Shown: positions 20,117-27,673, counted from the first letter of the stretch. The stretch: DNA of 36,744 bases from an uncultured Blautia sp. (GCA_905209435.1 CAJLTE010000022.1:1-36744), one strand, 5' to 3'. Translations and numbers: made by a program. The notes: generated from the sequence alone by a model not told the origin.

Positions 20117-20392
20117 TTATGCTATTTTTTCTTCAACATTTTCCAAACTGTACAACATATCCGGATCAATATCCAGGCATTTACTGCAATCCCTATTCCC
20201 AGATACATCCCATGCCAGAGTATCATTTAAAATAGTGCATGCGTTCATAAAAAAATCTATATTTTTTAATGGTGCAAACGCTTTTTTATCCAATAATGGC
20301 TTTGCATCGTAACATACTATTTTTCCGTCTTCAAAATATACATATACTGTATAATCTTCATATGGAATTACCTGAACTATATCATATAACAT
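20117..20392 (-). CDS. DUF2442 family protein
   Basis: This 91-residue protein resembles the small DUF2442 family, with an N-terminal segment YDIVQVIPYEDYTVYVYFEDGKI and the middle phrase YDAKPLL. The biochemical function is not known. The strong AAGGAGG site sits seven to eight bases before the ATG. It lies 17 bases downstream of the DUF4160 gene and the two probably form one transcript ended by the terminator at 20031-20088. Such pairs recur in bacterial accessory regions and are sometimes suspected to be toxin-antitoxin-like, which is unproven here. Confidence 0.8.
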   Translation of the reverse strand: MLYDIVQVIPYEDYTVYVYFEDGKIVCYDAKPLLDKKAFAPLKNIDFFMNACTILNDTLAWDVSGNRDCSKCLDIDPDMLYSLENVEEKIA

Positions 20393-20409
20393 ACTAGATG
20401 CCTCCTTAA

Positions 20410-20670
20410 TTATACCAATGGGTTAATTCTGTTAAGCGGAAGACCATCTTTCGAAAGCTCCCAGTTCTGCATCAATTCATCCTGATGAATTACACACCAT
20501 GCAAGAATCAGTTTCAATTGTCTGGAGGGTAATGCTCCTTTTATTACTCTTGCTTTGTCTATATCAATCACTGCTTTATTCCCATTATACTCAGCATGAA
20601 AATGTGGTGGATTATGGTCTTCATAATACATTGTAATTCGTATTCCGTAAAATAATGAAATTTCCGGCAT
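20410..20670 (-). CDS. DUF4160 family protein
   Basis: This 86-residue protein starts MPEISLFYGIRITMYYEDH and carries the family hallmark PPHFHAEYNG (about residues 21-30), then RQLKLILAWCVIHQDEL. A longer frame begins at 20697, but the ATG at 20670 has an AAGGAGG site eight to nine bases upstream and gives the standard family start. The function is unknown; the histidine pair in HFHAEY could bind metal. It is the first gene of a two-gene unit with the DUF2442 gene. Confidence 0.82.
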   Translation of the reverse strand: MPEISLFYGIRITMYYEDHNPPHFHAEYNGNKAVIDIDKARVIKGALPSRQLKLILAWCVIHQDELMQNWELSKDGLPLNRINPLV

Positions 20671-20759
20671 TTCGCATTCCTCCTTTATATAAACCATTAT
20701 ACCAATTACACATGATTTTGAACATCATATATTTTTATATTTTGTAACTATCTGCATTC

Positions 20760-21959
20760 CTATCTTATCTGTAGTGTAAATCTATCTCCTATTGGTACTC
20801 CGGCGTCTGTGGGGTTTTCACCATCGTCATATACGTAGCCTGCAAATTCTTCGTAGACATCATCTGAGGAATCTTTATCAGTTTTTTCTTCGAATACCTG
20901 ATGGGCTGTATCATTTTTTACTTCATATAATTGTAATGTGATTGATTTTGCTTCCGGGGAGATTTCTTTGTAGCCGGTGAATTCAGGGTCTATGGTTTGT
21001 TGGAATACAGTTTCTTCGCCATTCCTTCCTGTCTCCTGATAGCAGATTTTGTTTCCCTGATCGTCTGTTCCGATCAGATAATAATCACTGTCAATATACA
21101 CTGTTCCATGATATGTTCCGTAAATTGTACTTTCGAATGGATTCCATCTGAATTCTGTGAGATTCAGAATGTTGGAATCAAATTTAATGTTCTGATCCAG
21201 ATTTATGTCTACGGTGTTTTTCTCCAGTTCTTCTTTTGATGTTGTGAGTTTGAATGCATAAGGTTCTGTATCGGCCTGTATTTTCTGAATGTTTTCCCAT
21301 GTTTCGGCATCGGCCATTGCAATCGGCCATACTTTAAACTCTATGTTTACAGTTCCCTCTGTGTTGATTTCTTCTCCGATTGTGAAGTCTTCTACTGTTA
21401 TTGAATTTTCTGACAGATCATTGTTATTGACTGTTCTTTGGCCCAGGCCCTGCTGGATTTCCTGACCGTTAATTCGTACTTCTGTAAATAAGATTTTGTC
21501 CTCTATTGTGTCCTGCGTATCTGAGTCTGCTTCCTGGGAGATCAGGGCTTTTTTAGTTTGTTCTTTTCCAGTATGACTCTTGTTGTTTAAGTCTTCGCTG
21601 TCGGAATATGCGATCCATAGATTTTTGCTGTCCATTACAATCTCATTCAAAGTTATGGTGATTCCATCTCTTAAAATACTTTTTCCTACAACATTGGTAT
21701 AAGAATCGGTGTCACCATTCTCGATTCCCAGTGCCTGTCCGATCCAGGAGGTTACTCTCTGCAATGCTGCTTTTACGTCTTCCTGATACCTCAGTGTACA
21801 TCCTGCCATGATAAACAGTATGATTCCGGCTGCTGCTATTTTCCAGTTTCTCTGTATCCGTGAAAAGCGGCGCTGTTTTTTCCATGGTCTGGAGGCTTCG
21901 TAAATGTATTTATCGTTCAGATCACCAATCAGTTCTAATGTTTTAAATCCTTTTTCCAT
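20760..21959 (-). CDS. DUF4179 membrane protein, probable anti-sigma factor
   Basis: This 399-residue protein has a cytosolic N-terminus of about 38 residues, one membrane helix (about 39-56, KIAAAGIILFIMAGCTL) and a large extracytoplasmic domain with DUF4179 features (GITITLNEIVMDSKNLWIAY near 100). Its start overlaps the end of the ECF sigma gene by 17 bases, the classic translationally coupled sigma/anti-sigma arrangement. It should hold the sigma factor at the membrane until a cell-surface signal arrives. The signal is unknown. The N-terminal domain is short and without an obvious zinc anti-sigma motif. Confidence 0.8.
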   Translation of the reverse strand: MEKGFKTLELIGDLNDKYIYEASRPWKKQRRFSRIQRNWKIAAAGIILFIMAGCTLRYQEDVKAALQRVTSWIGQALGIENGDTDSYTNVVGKSILRDGITITLNEIVMDSKNLWIAYSDSEDLNNKSHTGKEQTKKALISQEADSDTQDTIEDKILFTEVRINGQEIQQGLGQRTVNNNDLSENSITVEDFTIGEEINTEGTVNIEFKVWPIAMADAETWENIQKIQADTEPYAFKLTTSKEELEKNTVDINLDQNIKFDSNILNLTEFRWNPFESTIYGTYHGTVYIDSDYYLIGTDDQGNKICYQETGRNGEETVFQQTIDPEFTGYKEISPEAKSITLQLYEVKNDTAHQVFEEKTDKDSSDDVYEEFAGYVYDDGENPTDAGVPIGDRFTLQIR

Positions 21960-22509
21960 ATAAATGCTTCACCCTTTCCCATAGTTTCTTTCTGCTTCGA
22001 TAGAGGCTGGATTTGACTCTGCTTTCTGAAATTGCATGCCGGGCTGAAATTTCACTGATGCTGTCCATATACCAGTAGCGTCGGATGAAGATGTCACGGT
22101 CACCTTTTTTCAGGGAGTCCAGGAATTTTTCAAGAATTTCGAGAATCTCTTTTCTCTGGATCTCATCATTCAAAGAGTACGCGGTTGCGTCTTCTATTTC
22201 TTCCAGTTCTTTGCATAATTCTGATATGTGGTCTGCGGACCGCTTTGCAGCTTTTTTCCTGCGGAAACAGTCAATTGCCAGATTTCGGGTTATTTTTCCA
22301 AGAAAGGGAGACAGGATTGTTGGTTTTCTGGGTGGTATGGAGTTCCATGTAGCCAGCCAGGTATCGTTGACGCATTCGTCGGAATCTTCTTTGTCATACA
22401 GGACATTCCAGGCGATACTGAAACAGTACCTGCCATATTTTTGTGCAGTCGCCTGTATGGCTTCTTCTGATCTGTCAAAATACAAGTTGATGATTGCTGT
22501 ATCTTCCAC
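21943..22509 (-). CDS. ECF-type RNA polymerase sigma factor
   Basis: This 188-residue sigma-70 family protein has region 2 (YCFSIAWNVLYDKEDSDECVNDTW, then FLGKITRNLAIDCFRRKKA) and region 4 (GDRDIFIRRYWYMDSISEISARHAISESRVKSSLYRSRKKL). I chose the GTG at 22509, which has AGGTG six bases upstream and gives the usual family opening MEDTAIINLYFDRSEEAI; a GTG three codons earlier (22518) is the alternative. It overlaps the DUF4179 gene. An ECF-like promoter upstream suggests autoregulation. Confidence 0.9.
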   Translation of the reverse strand: MEDTAIINLYFDRSEEAIQATAQKYGRYCFSIAWNVLYDKEDSDECVNDTWLATWNSIPPRKPTILSPFLGKITRNLAIDCFRRKKAAKRSADHISELCKELEEIEDATAYSLNDEIQRKEILEILEKFLDSLKKGDRDIFIRRYWYMDSISEISARHAISESRVKSSLYRSRKKLWERVKHLYGKRI

Positions 22510-22553
22510 TTTTTTCACCTCGCGTTTCTTTTATTTGGGTTTTCATAAGATAA

Positions 22554-22580
22554 GACGGATTTTGGGGGTGTGAAGTTTCA
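22554..22580 (-). promoter_or_regulatory. ECF-type promoter of the sigma operon
   Basis: Read leftward, TGAAAC (22575-22580) and CGTC (22554-22557) are 17 bases apart, close to the TGAAAC-N16-CGT pattern of Bacillus SigW/SigM/SigX promoters. It lies about 45 bases before the sigma start. Confidence 0.55.
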
Positions 22581-22677
22581 GTTTTAATAAAAAAATTTAA
22601 ATTCTTTTTATCACTTTTATCTTTTAGAGCTTAATGTTCTTTGGTAAAATGAAGTATAAAAAGAGGAGGTATTTCGA

Positions 22678-22863
22678 ATGAACAGACTTGGACAGATGTT
22701 AATAGATGAGGGAATGGAAAAAGGGATTGAACTTAGCCTAACCGACTCCATCAAAAAACTTATGAAAAATATGAGTTGGACGATCGACCAGGCAATGAAT
22801 GCCCTGGAAGTTCCGGAAGATAAACGTGAGAAATATCGCAAATCTATAGAAGAAAACAGCTAA
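22678..22863 (+). CDS. Small protein resembling the tail of Rpn-type nucleases
   Basis: These 61 residues read as a charged helical protein beginning MNRLGQMLIDEGMEKGIE and ending VPEDKREKYRKSIEENS. The EGMEKGIE word and the following helix resemble the C-terminal tails of Rpn/PD-(D/E)XK 'recombination-promoting nuclease' proteins, but no nuclease domain precedes it. A strong AGAGGAGG site, its own terminator at 22872-22912 and spacing from neighbours suggest a real, independently transcribed gene rather than chance. It may be a stand-alone tail or a remnant. Function unknown. Confidence 0.6.
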   Translation: MNRLGQMLIDEGMEKGIELSLTDSIKKLMKNMSWTIDQAMNALEVPEDKREKYRKSIEENS

Positions 22864-22871
22864 TAGAAGTG

Positions 22872-22912
22872 CCACCGCATTGACATATATTAAAGCAATG
22901 CGGTGGTATTTT
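22872..22912 (+). terminator. Terminator of the small 61-residue gene
   Basis: CCACCGCATTG (22872-22882) pairs perfectly with CAATGCGGTGG (22896-22906), followed by a T-tract. It could also serve the DUF2500 gene reading the other way. Confidence 0.85.
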
Positions 22913-22916
22913 TATC

Positions 22917-23288
22917 TTATTTTCGTTCAAATCCGAGATATCTTGTTCCCTGATAGCTTAATGCTCCGGTATCGCCCTCTGCTAACATCCCATATTCCGG
23001 ACCTTTCACTGACAGTTCCATCCGTTCACCATTTTCCAGTTCAAAGGTTACATAATAAGAAGTAGATGACATAACTGTAAATCCATGTGCTCCAGTTGCA
23101 TCTCCTGCATTAGGCTGCTGATGCTGCGAAACTTTAGTTCGTTTTGCAACGATTTTTGCTGGAACTGTAAGTCTTTCTGAATGATTATTTTGGTTCCATG
23201 TACTTATGTTTTTCACAATATTATAGATTATCAATGCCAGAATACAGAAAAATATTATTGAAAACAAAACGTTAAATATATAAAACAT
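22917..23288 (-). CDS. DUF2500 family protein
   Basis: This 123-residue protein has an N-terminal membrane helix (about 4-24, IFNVLFSIIFFCILALIIYN). An extracytoplasmic or cytosolic beta domain follows, with the family phrases PAKIVAKRTKVS, YYVTFELENGERMELSVKG and EGDTGALSYQGTRYLGFER. This is the normal size and layout for DUF2500 (YhhM-like) proteins, whose function is unknown. The GGAGAGGTGAT site precedes the ATG directly. It is a single-gene unit. Confidence 0.85.
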   Translation of the reverse strand: MFYIFNVLFSIIFFCILALIIYNIVKNISTWNQNNHSERLTVPAKIVAKRTKVSQHQQPNAGDATGAHGFTVMSSTSYYVTFELENGERMELSVKGPEYGMLAEGDTGALSYQGTRYLGFERK

Positions 23289-23401
23289 ATCACCTCTCCT
23301 TTCGCATCCATTTTTGTTGGTCTAAGTATAGCATACTATCTGATAAAAGTATCGTAAAAATATAGGGCAAAATGAATTTTTCAAAGGAAAGCCATCTATA
23401 A

Positions 23402-23578
23402 TCTTCTGATAAAATTCCACAGGATAAATATCACGATATTTTGCATGCCTTAATGGCAAGCTTTCAGAAAATCTTAAAACTCAGCGATGAACAACTAACT
23501 ATTTTTACCGTTGATTTTGAAGCAAGATTACCGAAATATCTGCGGAATGCACTGCATCCGGAAGATGTAGCAGCATAA
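23402..23578 (+). pseudogene. Unidentified coding remnant (C-terminal-like)
   Basis: A 58-codon open stretch ends at TAA 23576-23578 and reads as plausible protein, including LHALMASFQKILKLSDEQL and YLRNALHPEDVAA. There is no ribosome binding site before the only internal ATG (23453), and a stop lies just upstream, so it is probably the end of a lost gene. I do not recognise the family. The 470-base gap 23289-23759 otherwise holds only AT-rich DNA and the hairpin at 23664-23710. Confidence 0.35.
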
Positions 23579-23663
23579 ATCGTTATTTTGTTAGCTGAAA
23601 TATTGAATTTTAAAGGTGCAAGTCCCATTTTAGGTATGGGAAGTCTTAGTTAATAATAAAATA

Positions 23664-23710
23664 AAACCATCACATTTGTGACCGTTCTCAGATCACTTAC
23701 GTGATGGTTT
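23664..23710 (-). terminator. Terminator after the aldo/keto reductase gene
   Basis: AAACCATCAC (23664-23673) pairs with GTGATGGTTT (23701-23710). Leftward, the stem is followed by TTTTATTTTATT. Confidence 0.7.
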
Positions 23711-23759
23711 CCTCTTTGTTTCATTTATTCTGTCAAAAGCTTTGGTTTTAACAGAAACC

Positions 23760-24764
23760 TTATTTCTTCTCATCCAGCAAGATCACGCCCTGTGCAGGGT
23801 TGTGGTTGATTGCGCCTACAATTGGATGTGGAACGTACATTTCTTCCAGATATGCGATGTCTTCCGGAGTAAGTTTTACATCAAAGGCACCAACTGCGTC
23901 GTCGAGGTAAGAAGCTTTGGTTGCTCCAATGATCGGAGAAGCAATGCCTTTTGCCCACTGCCATGCAATGGCGATCTGTGACATTTTGCAGTTGTATTTC
24001 TGGGAGAGTTCGTGGACACGGTTGACGATCTTCATGTCGCACTCTTCCATTTTGTCGTATTTACCCATAGCTACTCTGTCGGTTTTGCTTCTCAGTGTGT
24101 CTGTGTTCCACTGTGGTCTTGTGAGGTGTCCGGCTGCGAGAGGGCTGTATGGCATTAAGGATACGTTCATTTGTTTGCAGATTGGGATCAGTTCACGTTC
24201 GTCTTCGCGGTAGAGGAGGTTATAGTGGTTCTCCATAGTGGAGAACCGTGTCCATCCGTGTTCTTTTGCAGCAAGCTGCATGTTGTAGAACTGGTATCCG
24301 TACATGGCAGATGCTCCGATGGCTCTGACTTTGCCTGCTTTTACCAGATCATGGAGTGCTTCCATGGTTTCTTCAATTGGGGTTTCGAAGTCAAATCTGT
24401 GGATGATGTAGAGGTCGAGATAGTCTGTTCCCAGACGGTTGAGAGTACCGTCGATTTCTCTCATGATGGCAGGACGGGAGAGTCGACCCTCGTTGAAGTA
24501 AACTTTAGAGGCGATGACTACTTTGTCACGTGCGATGTTTTTCTTTAAGGCTCTGCCAAGGTATTCTTCGCTGGTTCCTGCGGAATAGCCGTTGGCTGTA
24601 TCAAAGAAGTTAATGCCCAGATCAAGGGCATGTTTGATTACTTTTTCACTGTCATTTTCATCCAGTGTCCAGTCGTGCATGGTGCCTGCTTTGCCGAAAC
24701 TCATGCATCCGACGCATAATTTTGATACTTCTATGTCGGTGTTTCCAAGTTTTGTGTATTCCAT
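23760..24764 (-). CDS. Aldo/keto reductase
   Basis: This 334-residue NADPH-dependent oxidoreductase has the full catalytic tetrad: Asp55 and Tyr60 in FFDTANGYSAG, Lys87 in IASKVYF and His122 in YIIHRFD. A C-terminal cofactor segment (GIASPIIGATKASYLDDAV) is also present. It resembles the YajO/YakC-like branch. A longer frame extends to 24836, but the ATG at 24764 gives the family start MEYTKLGNTDIEVSKL with an AGGA site five bases upstream. The neighbours upstream on the same strand are a CMD-cupin protein and a flavodoxin, a set that suggests redox or detoxification chemistry. A 280-base gap with a repeat separates them, so co-transcription is uncertain. Confidence 0.93.
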   Translation of the reverse strand: MEYTKLGNTDIEVSKLCVGCMSFGKAGTMHDWTLDENDSEKVIKHALDLGINFFDTANGYSAGTSEEYLGRALKKNIARDKVVIASKVYFNEGRLSRPAIMREIDGTLNRLGTDYLDLYIIHRFDFETPIEETMEALHDLVKAGKVRAIGASAMYGYQFYNMQLAAKEHGWTRFSTMENHYNLLYREDERELIPICKQMNVSLMPYSPLAAGHLTRPQWNTDTLRSKTDRVAMGKYDKMEECDMKIVNRVHELSQKYNCKMSQIAIAWQWAKGIASPIIGATKASYLDDAVGAFDVKLTPEDIAYLEEMYVPHPIVGAINHNPAQGVILLDEKK

Positions 24765-24893
24765 TTTTGTCCTCATTTTCTGCTTTGTTGATTTCATATT
24801 TGCGGATATATTTTTCAATTTATTATCAGGTTCCAAACTACTATCTGCTTGTTTTATAAGACAATGAGCACCAAATTATTCTATATAGTAATA

Positions 24894-24943
24894 AATCCCC
24901 CTTTATGAATGATTGCTTTCACAATTAAATCCAAGGGGGACTT
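24894..24943. repeat. Small hairpin repeat, copy R3
   Basis: AATCCCCC pairs with GGGGGACTT around a centre containing ATTGCTTTCACAATT, then CTTACTTAAAT. This matches the hairpin parts of R1 (2970-3018) and R2. It lies between the CMD-cupin gene and the aldo/keto reductase gene. Confidence 0.6.
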
Positions 24944-25045
24944 ACTTAAATCAGGCAGATAAAATTCTCTGCTCCGCTGCTTAATAATAGAACTAGGTGA
25001 CTTTCTGCTATTAAAGCAGTTAGCTTCCTTGACTCAACTAGATTT

Positions 25046-25810
25046 TTATTTTAATTTGCCATATTCTTCGTCAGAAACTGCTTCGCACCATTCATTGGAG
25101 CCCTCTTCTCCCGGGACTTCAACTGCAAGGTGGGAGAACCAGCTGTCCGGTGCTGCGCCGTGCCAGTGTTTTACTTCTGCAGGGATGTTGATGCAGTCGC
25201 CTGGTTTCAGTTCGATGGCTTCTTTTCCCTCTTCCTGATAGTATCCACGTCCTGCAACACATACGAGAATCTGTCCACCACTCTTTGCGTGGTGAATGTG
25301 CCAGTTGTTTCGGCATCCAGGCTCAAATGTTACATTGAAGATTCCAACCTGGCTTGTGGATACAGGTGCCAGATAGCTCTTTCCGATGAAATATTGAGCG
25401 AATGCATCGTTTGATGCACCGATCGGGAATACCATGGATTTTGCATGTGCTCTCATGGCTTCATCTTCGTATGGAAGATCTCCCTCACCGTTCTGCCAGA
25501 TTTCTTTTGCAAGGTTAAATACTGCCCATCCTTTTGGCCATCCTGTGTAGAATGCTACATGTGTGATGATCGCTGCGATTTCTTTCTGTGTTACGCCATG
25601 ATCTTTTGCGTTCTGTAAATGGAATTTCAGGGAAGAATCTGTGATTCCGGATGCCATTAATGCTACTACTGTAATGATGCTTCTTGTTTTTACGTCAATG
25701 TCCTGATTATTCCAGTTTTCTCCGAAGAGTACGTCGTCGTTGAAATGTGCAAATTCCGGAGCAAATTCTCCGAGTGCATTTCTGCCTGCTGTCTGTACGA
25801 TCTTTGCCAT
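25046..25810 (-). CDS. Carboxymuconolactone decarboxylase-like / cupin fusion protein
   Basis: This 254-residue protein joins two domains. Residues 1-110 are a CMD-type helical domain (DVKTRSIITVVALMASG, then HGVTQKEIAAIITHVAFYTGWPKGWAVF) without the CxxC pair of AhpD, so it is unlikely to be a thiol peroxidase. Residues 145-235 are a cupin with metal-ligand motifs WHIHHAKSGGQ and KPGDCINIPAEVKHWHGA. Together with the flavodoxin gene 19 bases upstream it forms a likely two-gene operon. Family members of this fusion are linked to small-molecule or quinone-type redox chemistry, but the reaction is unknown. GGAGGT precedes the start. Confidence 0.88.
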   Translation of the reverse strand: MAKIVQTAGRNALGEFAPEFAHFNDDVLFGENWNNQDIDVKTRSIITVVALMASGITDSSLKFHLQNAKDHGVTQKEIAAIITHVAFYTGWPKGWAVFNLAKEIWQNGEGDLPYEDEAMRAHAKSMVFPIGASNDAFAQYFIGKSYLAPVSTSQVGIFNVTFEPGCRNNWHIHHAKSGGQILVCVAGRGYYQEEGKEAIELKPGDCINIPAEVKHWHGAAPDSWFSHLAVEVPGEEGSNEWCEAVSDEEYGKLK

Positions 25811-25829
25811 TATAATTACCTCCAGCTAT

Positions 25830-26300
25830 TTATAAAGATTTTACCCAGCTCTCAATTTCCTGTTTGCTTCCACCGTTAAGGAGTTTGCCCTCGCGGATTT
25901 CTGCGCCTGGTGCAGATGGCTGTAATTCCTGAACTGTTTTTCCGAATCCGCTTCCGCCGGATGTTGCGAAGAGTGTGATCTTCTTTCCTGAGAAATCATA
26001 AGCTTCCAGGAATGTGTTGATGATGGTTGGAGCTACATACCACCAGATTGGGAAACCAATGAGGATTTCATCGTAGTCTGCTACTTTTGCATCTGTTGGT
26101 TTGATTTCCGGTCTGGATGTTTTGTCTTTCATTTCTACACTGCTTCTGGAGTTCTTGTCCATCCAGTTTAAATCTGCTTTTGTATATGGTACGGTTGGTT
26201 CGATCTCATACAGGTCTGCTCCTGCTGCTTCTGCAACCATTTCTGCTACTCTCTTTGTTGTTCCGCTTGCACTGAAATATGCTACTAATTTTTTCGCCAT
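25830..26300 (-). CDS. Flavodoxin family protein
   Basis: This 156-residue FMN-binding protein has the phosphate-binding loop SASGTTKR (10-17) after the first strand KLVAYF. The aromatic FMN segment is IGFPIWWYVAPTIINTF near 85-101, followed by FATSGGSGFGKT. It belongs to the short-chain flavodoxin_4 group that includes flavin-dependent electron carriers and small reductases. The AAGGAGG ribosome binding site is strong. A perfect hairpin with a T-tract ends just before that site, and the CMD-cupin gene follows 19 bases downstream. Confidence 0.9.
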   Translation of the reverse strand: MAKKLVAYFSASGTTKRVAEMVAEAAGADLYEIEPTVPYTKADLNWMDKNSRSSVEMKDKTSRPEIKPTDAKVADYDEILIGFPIWWYVAPTIINTFLEAYDFSGKKITLFATSGGSGFGKTVQELQPSAPGAEIREGKLLNGGSKQEIESWVKSL

Positions 26301-26320
26301 GATAAAGAATCCTCCTTAAT

Positions 26321-26356
26321 AAAAAATGTGCAGGATACTTTTTTCATATCCTGCAC
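26321..26356 (-). terminator. Terminator between the DapA-like gene and the flavodoxin gene
   Basis: GTGCAGGATA (26328-26337) and TATCCTGCAC (26347-26356) pair perfectly around 9 bases. Leftward this is followed by a T6 tract and then directly by the flavodoxin ribosome binding site. It ends the lyase transcript or acts in the flavodoxin leader. Confidence 0.75.
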
Positions 26357-26359
26357 ACT

Positions 26360-26389
26360 ATTTTAGTCTGTAAATGTTGTTATGTCTAA
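26360..26389 (-). promoter_or_regulatory. Possible flavodoxin promoter
   Basis: Read leftward, TTAGAC (26384-26389), 18 bases and TAAAAT (26360-26365) form a moderate promoter. Transcription would begin at or inside the hairpin at 26328-26356, which is odd and lowers confidence. Confidence 0.3.
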
Positions 26390-26442
26390 TACTTATATTG
26401 AATTATTTTTCATGCCTGAAAAGCATTAATTTCATCAATGAA

Positions 26443-27414
26443 TTATTTGTAAGGTGTCATATCAACTTTTCCTAATTCACTTCCTGCAAGTCCTTTTGCG
26501 ATCCAGTCTTTCTCCTCCTGATTTAACGGAAGTACCGGTTTTCTCATCAGTCCACTGGAGAATACTCCTCTCTGTACAAGTGCCTCTTTCAGTCGTGCAT
26601 GTGCCTCTCCGGATGGCTGGCCTCCTCCATAGATTGCCTGGGAAATATGATAGATTCTGTCGGACCAGTCCTGTGCCTCTTTTAATGTATGTTTCTCTGG
26701 ATTTGCAAATACTTCTCTTGCCGGGCAAATCAGTTCCGGTACACATCCTGCGAATCCGATCAGGGCTCCGTCCATTCCAGGGAACCAGCTTACACACAGT
26801 GTCTCGTCGTGGCATGTGATCAGGGAGATATCCGGGCATTCCTGACGAAGAAGTCTTACATCATGTTCGTAAATGGATGTTACACGGGTTCCCATCTTGA
26901 TACATTTTACATGGTCAATCTCTTTGCACATTTTAATCAGTGTCTCTACCGGATAGAATGCTTTGCTTGTTGCAGGATATAAGTGGATGATAATATCGAT
27001 ATCTGCTCCTTCTGCAACATCTTTTACATATTCAAATGGTGCATTTTCATTCATTCCGAAACGTAACCACATATGTGGTGGCATTAACAGGATTCCATCT
27101 GCTCCTGCTTCTTTGGCTTCTTTTGCCATCTCAATAGATTCTGTTGTATTCTCACAGTTTACACCAGAGATGATTGTCATCACATCTCCACATTCTTCAC
27201 TGCAGATTTCCACTACTCTTTTACGTTCTGCGCGGGTAAGTCCTGTAATCTCTCCTGTATGTCCGTTGCATACAAGCCCTTCGATTCCTTTTCCGTAGAA
27301 TGATTTGATCCAGCGGAGGTAAGCTCTGAATTCTGGCTCGTTGATAGAATAGTCGTCATTTAACGGAACAGATACTGCCGGGAAAATAGTCTTGAAATTT
27401 TTTACTTTTGCCAT
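26443..27414 (-). CDS. DapA/NanA superfamily lyase
   Basis: This 323-residue TIM-barrel protein belongs to the class I pyruvate-type aldolase family (dihydrodipicolinate synthase/N-acetylneuraminate lyase). It carries GHTGE at 51-55 in place of the usual GTTGE, a tyrosine in IIHLYPATS (Tyr146) and the Schiff-base lysine in VKCIKMGTRV (Lys173). The GHTGE change and the C-terminal length argue against true DapA; it may act on a sugar acid or another keto acid. The start has an AAGGAGA site. It has an unusually long leader with a promoter at 27594-27622 and two operator-like palindromes, and the LysR gene 470 bases upstream may control it. Confidence 0.88.
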   Translation of the reverse strand: MAKVKNFKTIFPAVSVPLNDDYSINEPEFRAYLRWIKSFYGKGIEGLVCNGHTGEITGLTRAERKRVVEICSEECGDVMTIISGVNCENTTESIEMAKEAKEAGADGILLMPPHMWLRFGMNENAPFEYVKDVAEGADIDIIIHLYPATSKAFYPVETLIKMCKEIDHVKCIKMGTRVTSIYEHDVRLLRQECPDISLITCHDETLCVSWFPGMDGALIGFAGCVPELICPAREVFANPEKHTLKEAQDWSDRIYHISQAIYGGGQPSGEAHARLKEALVQRGVFSSGLMRKPVLPLNQEEKDWIAKGLAGSELGKVDMTPYK

Positions 27415-27478
27415 GATTATAATCTCCTTTTCATCATTTCTTTTATCAGTTTTGTTATTCTATTTTTTGAAGTATGAT

Positions 27479-27574
27479 TCATTTTCTATGATTCGGTTTC
27501 TCTTTGACAGAAGCAATTTTTTGTTTCTTCAGATTCTCCACATCGCGCGCTGTTTCGAATTTCTGTATAGCCAT
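27479..27574 (-). CDS. Possible leader peptide upstream of the DapA-like gene
   Basis: Inside the long leader an ATG at 27574 with AGGA seven bases upstream opens a 31-codon frame, starting MAIQKFETARDVENLKKQ and rich in lysine. It lies between the predicted transcription start (about 27587) and the lyase gene, in a patch of higher GC content than its surroundings. It could be a regulatory leader peptide, a small protein or a gene remnant. No homology is recognised. Confidence 0.35.
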   Translation of the reverse strand: MAIQKFETARDVENLKKQKIASVKEKPNHRK

Positions 27575-27593
27575 TTGCATGTCCTGTGATTAT

Positions 27594-27622
27594 TTTATAA
27601 CATATCCATTTTTTATTTTCAA
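27594..27622 (-). promoter_or_regulatory. Promoter of the DapA-like gene
   Basis: Read leftward, TTGAAA (27617-27622), a 17-base spacer and TATAAA (27594-27599) form a good promoter. It leaves a leader of about 170 bases before the lyase start. Confidence 0.6.
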
Positions 27623-27638
27623 TCATTTAGACTGCCTC

Positions 27639-27673
27639 TGCAATTTGTTGCATATCGTCTGCAATTTATTGCA
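27639..27673. promoter_or_regulatory. Paired TGCAA-N4-TTGCA operators
   Basis: Two inverted repeats, TGCAATTTGTTGCA (27639-27652) and TGCAATTTATTGCA (27660-27673), start 21 bases apart, two helical turns. They lie just upstream of the -35 box at 27617-27622, an activator position. A LysR-type protein is a reasonable candidate ligand because a lysR gene is adjacent. Confidence 0.6.

Noticed and set aside
23615..23646. Group II intron or tRNA-like fragment (GGTGCAAGTCCC)
   Set aside because: The match is a short phrase with no domain V, maturase or acceptor stem around it.
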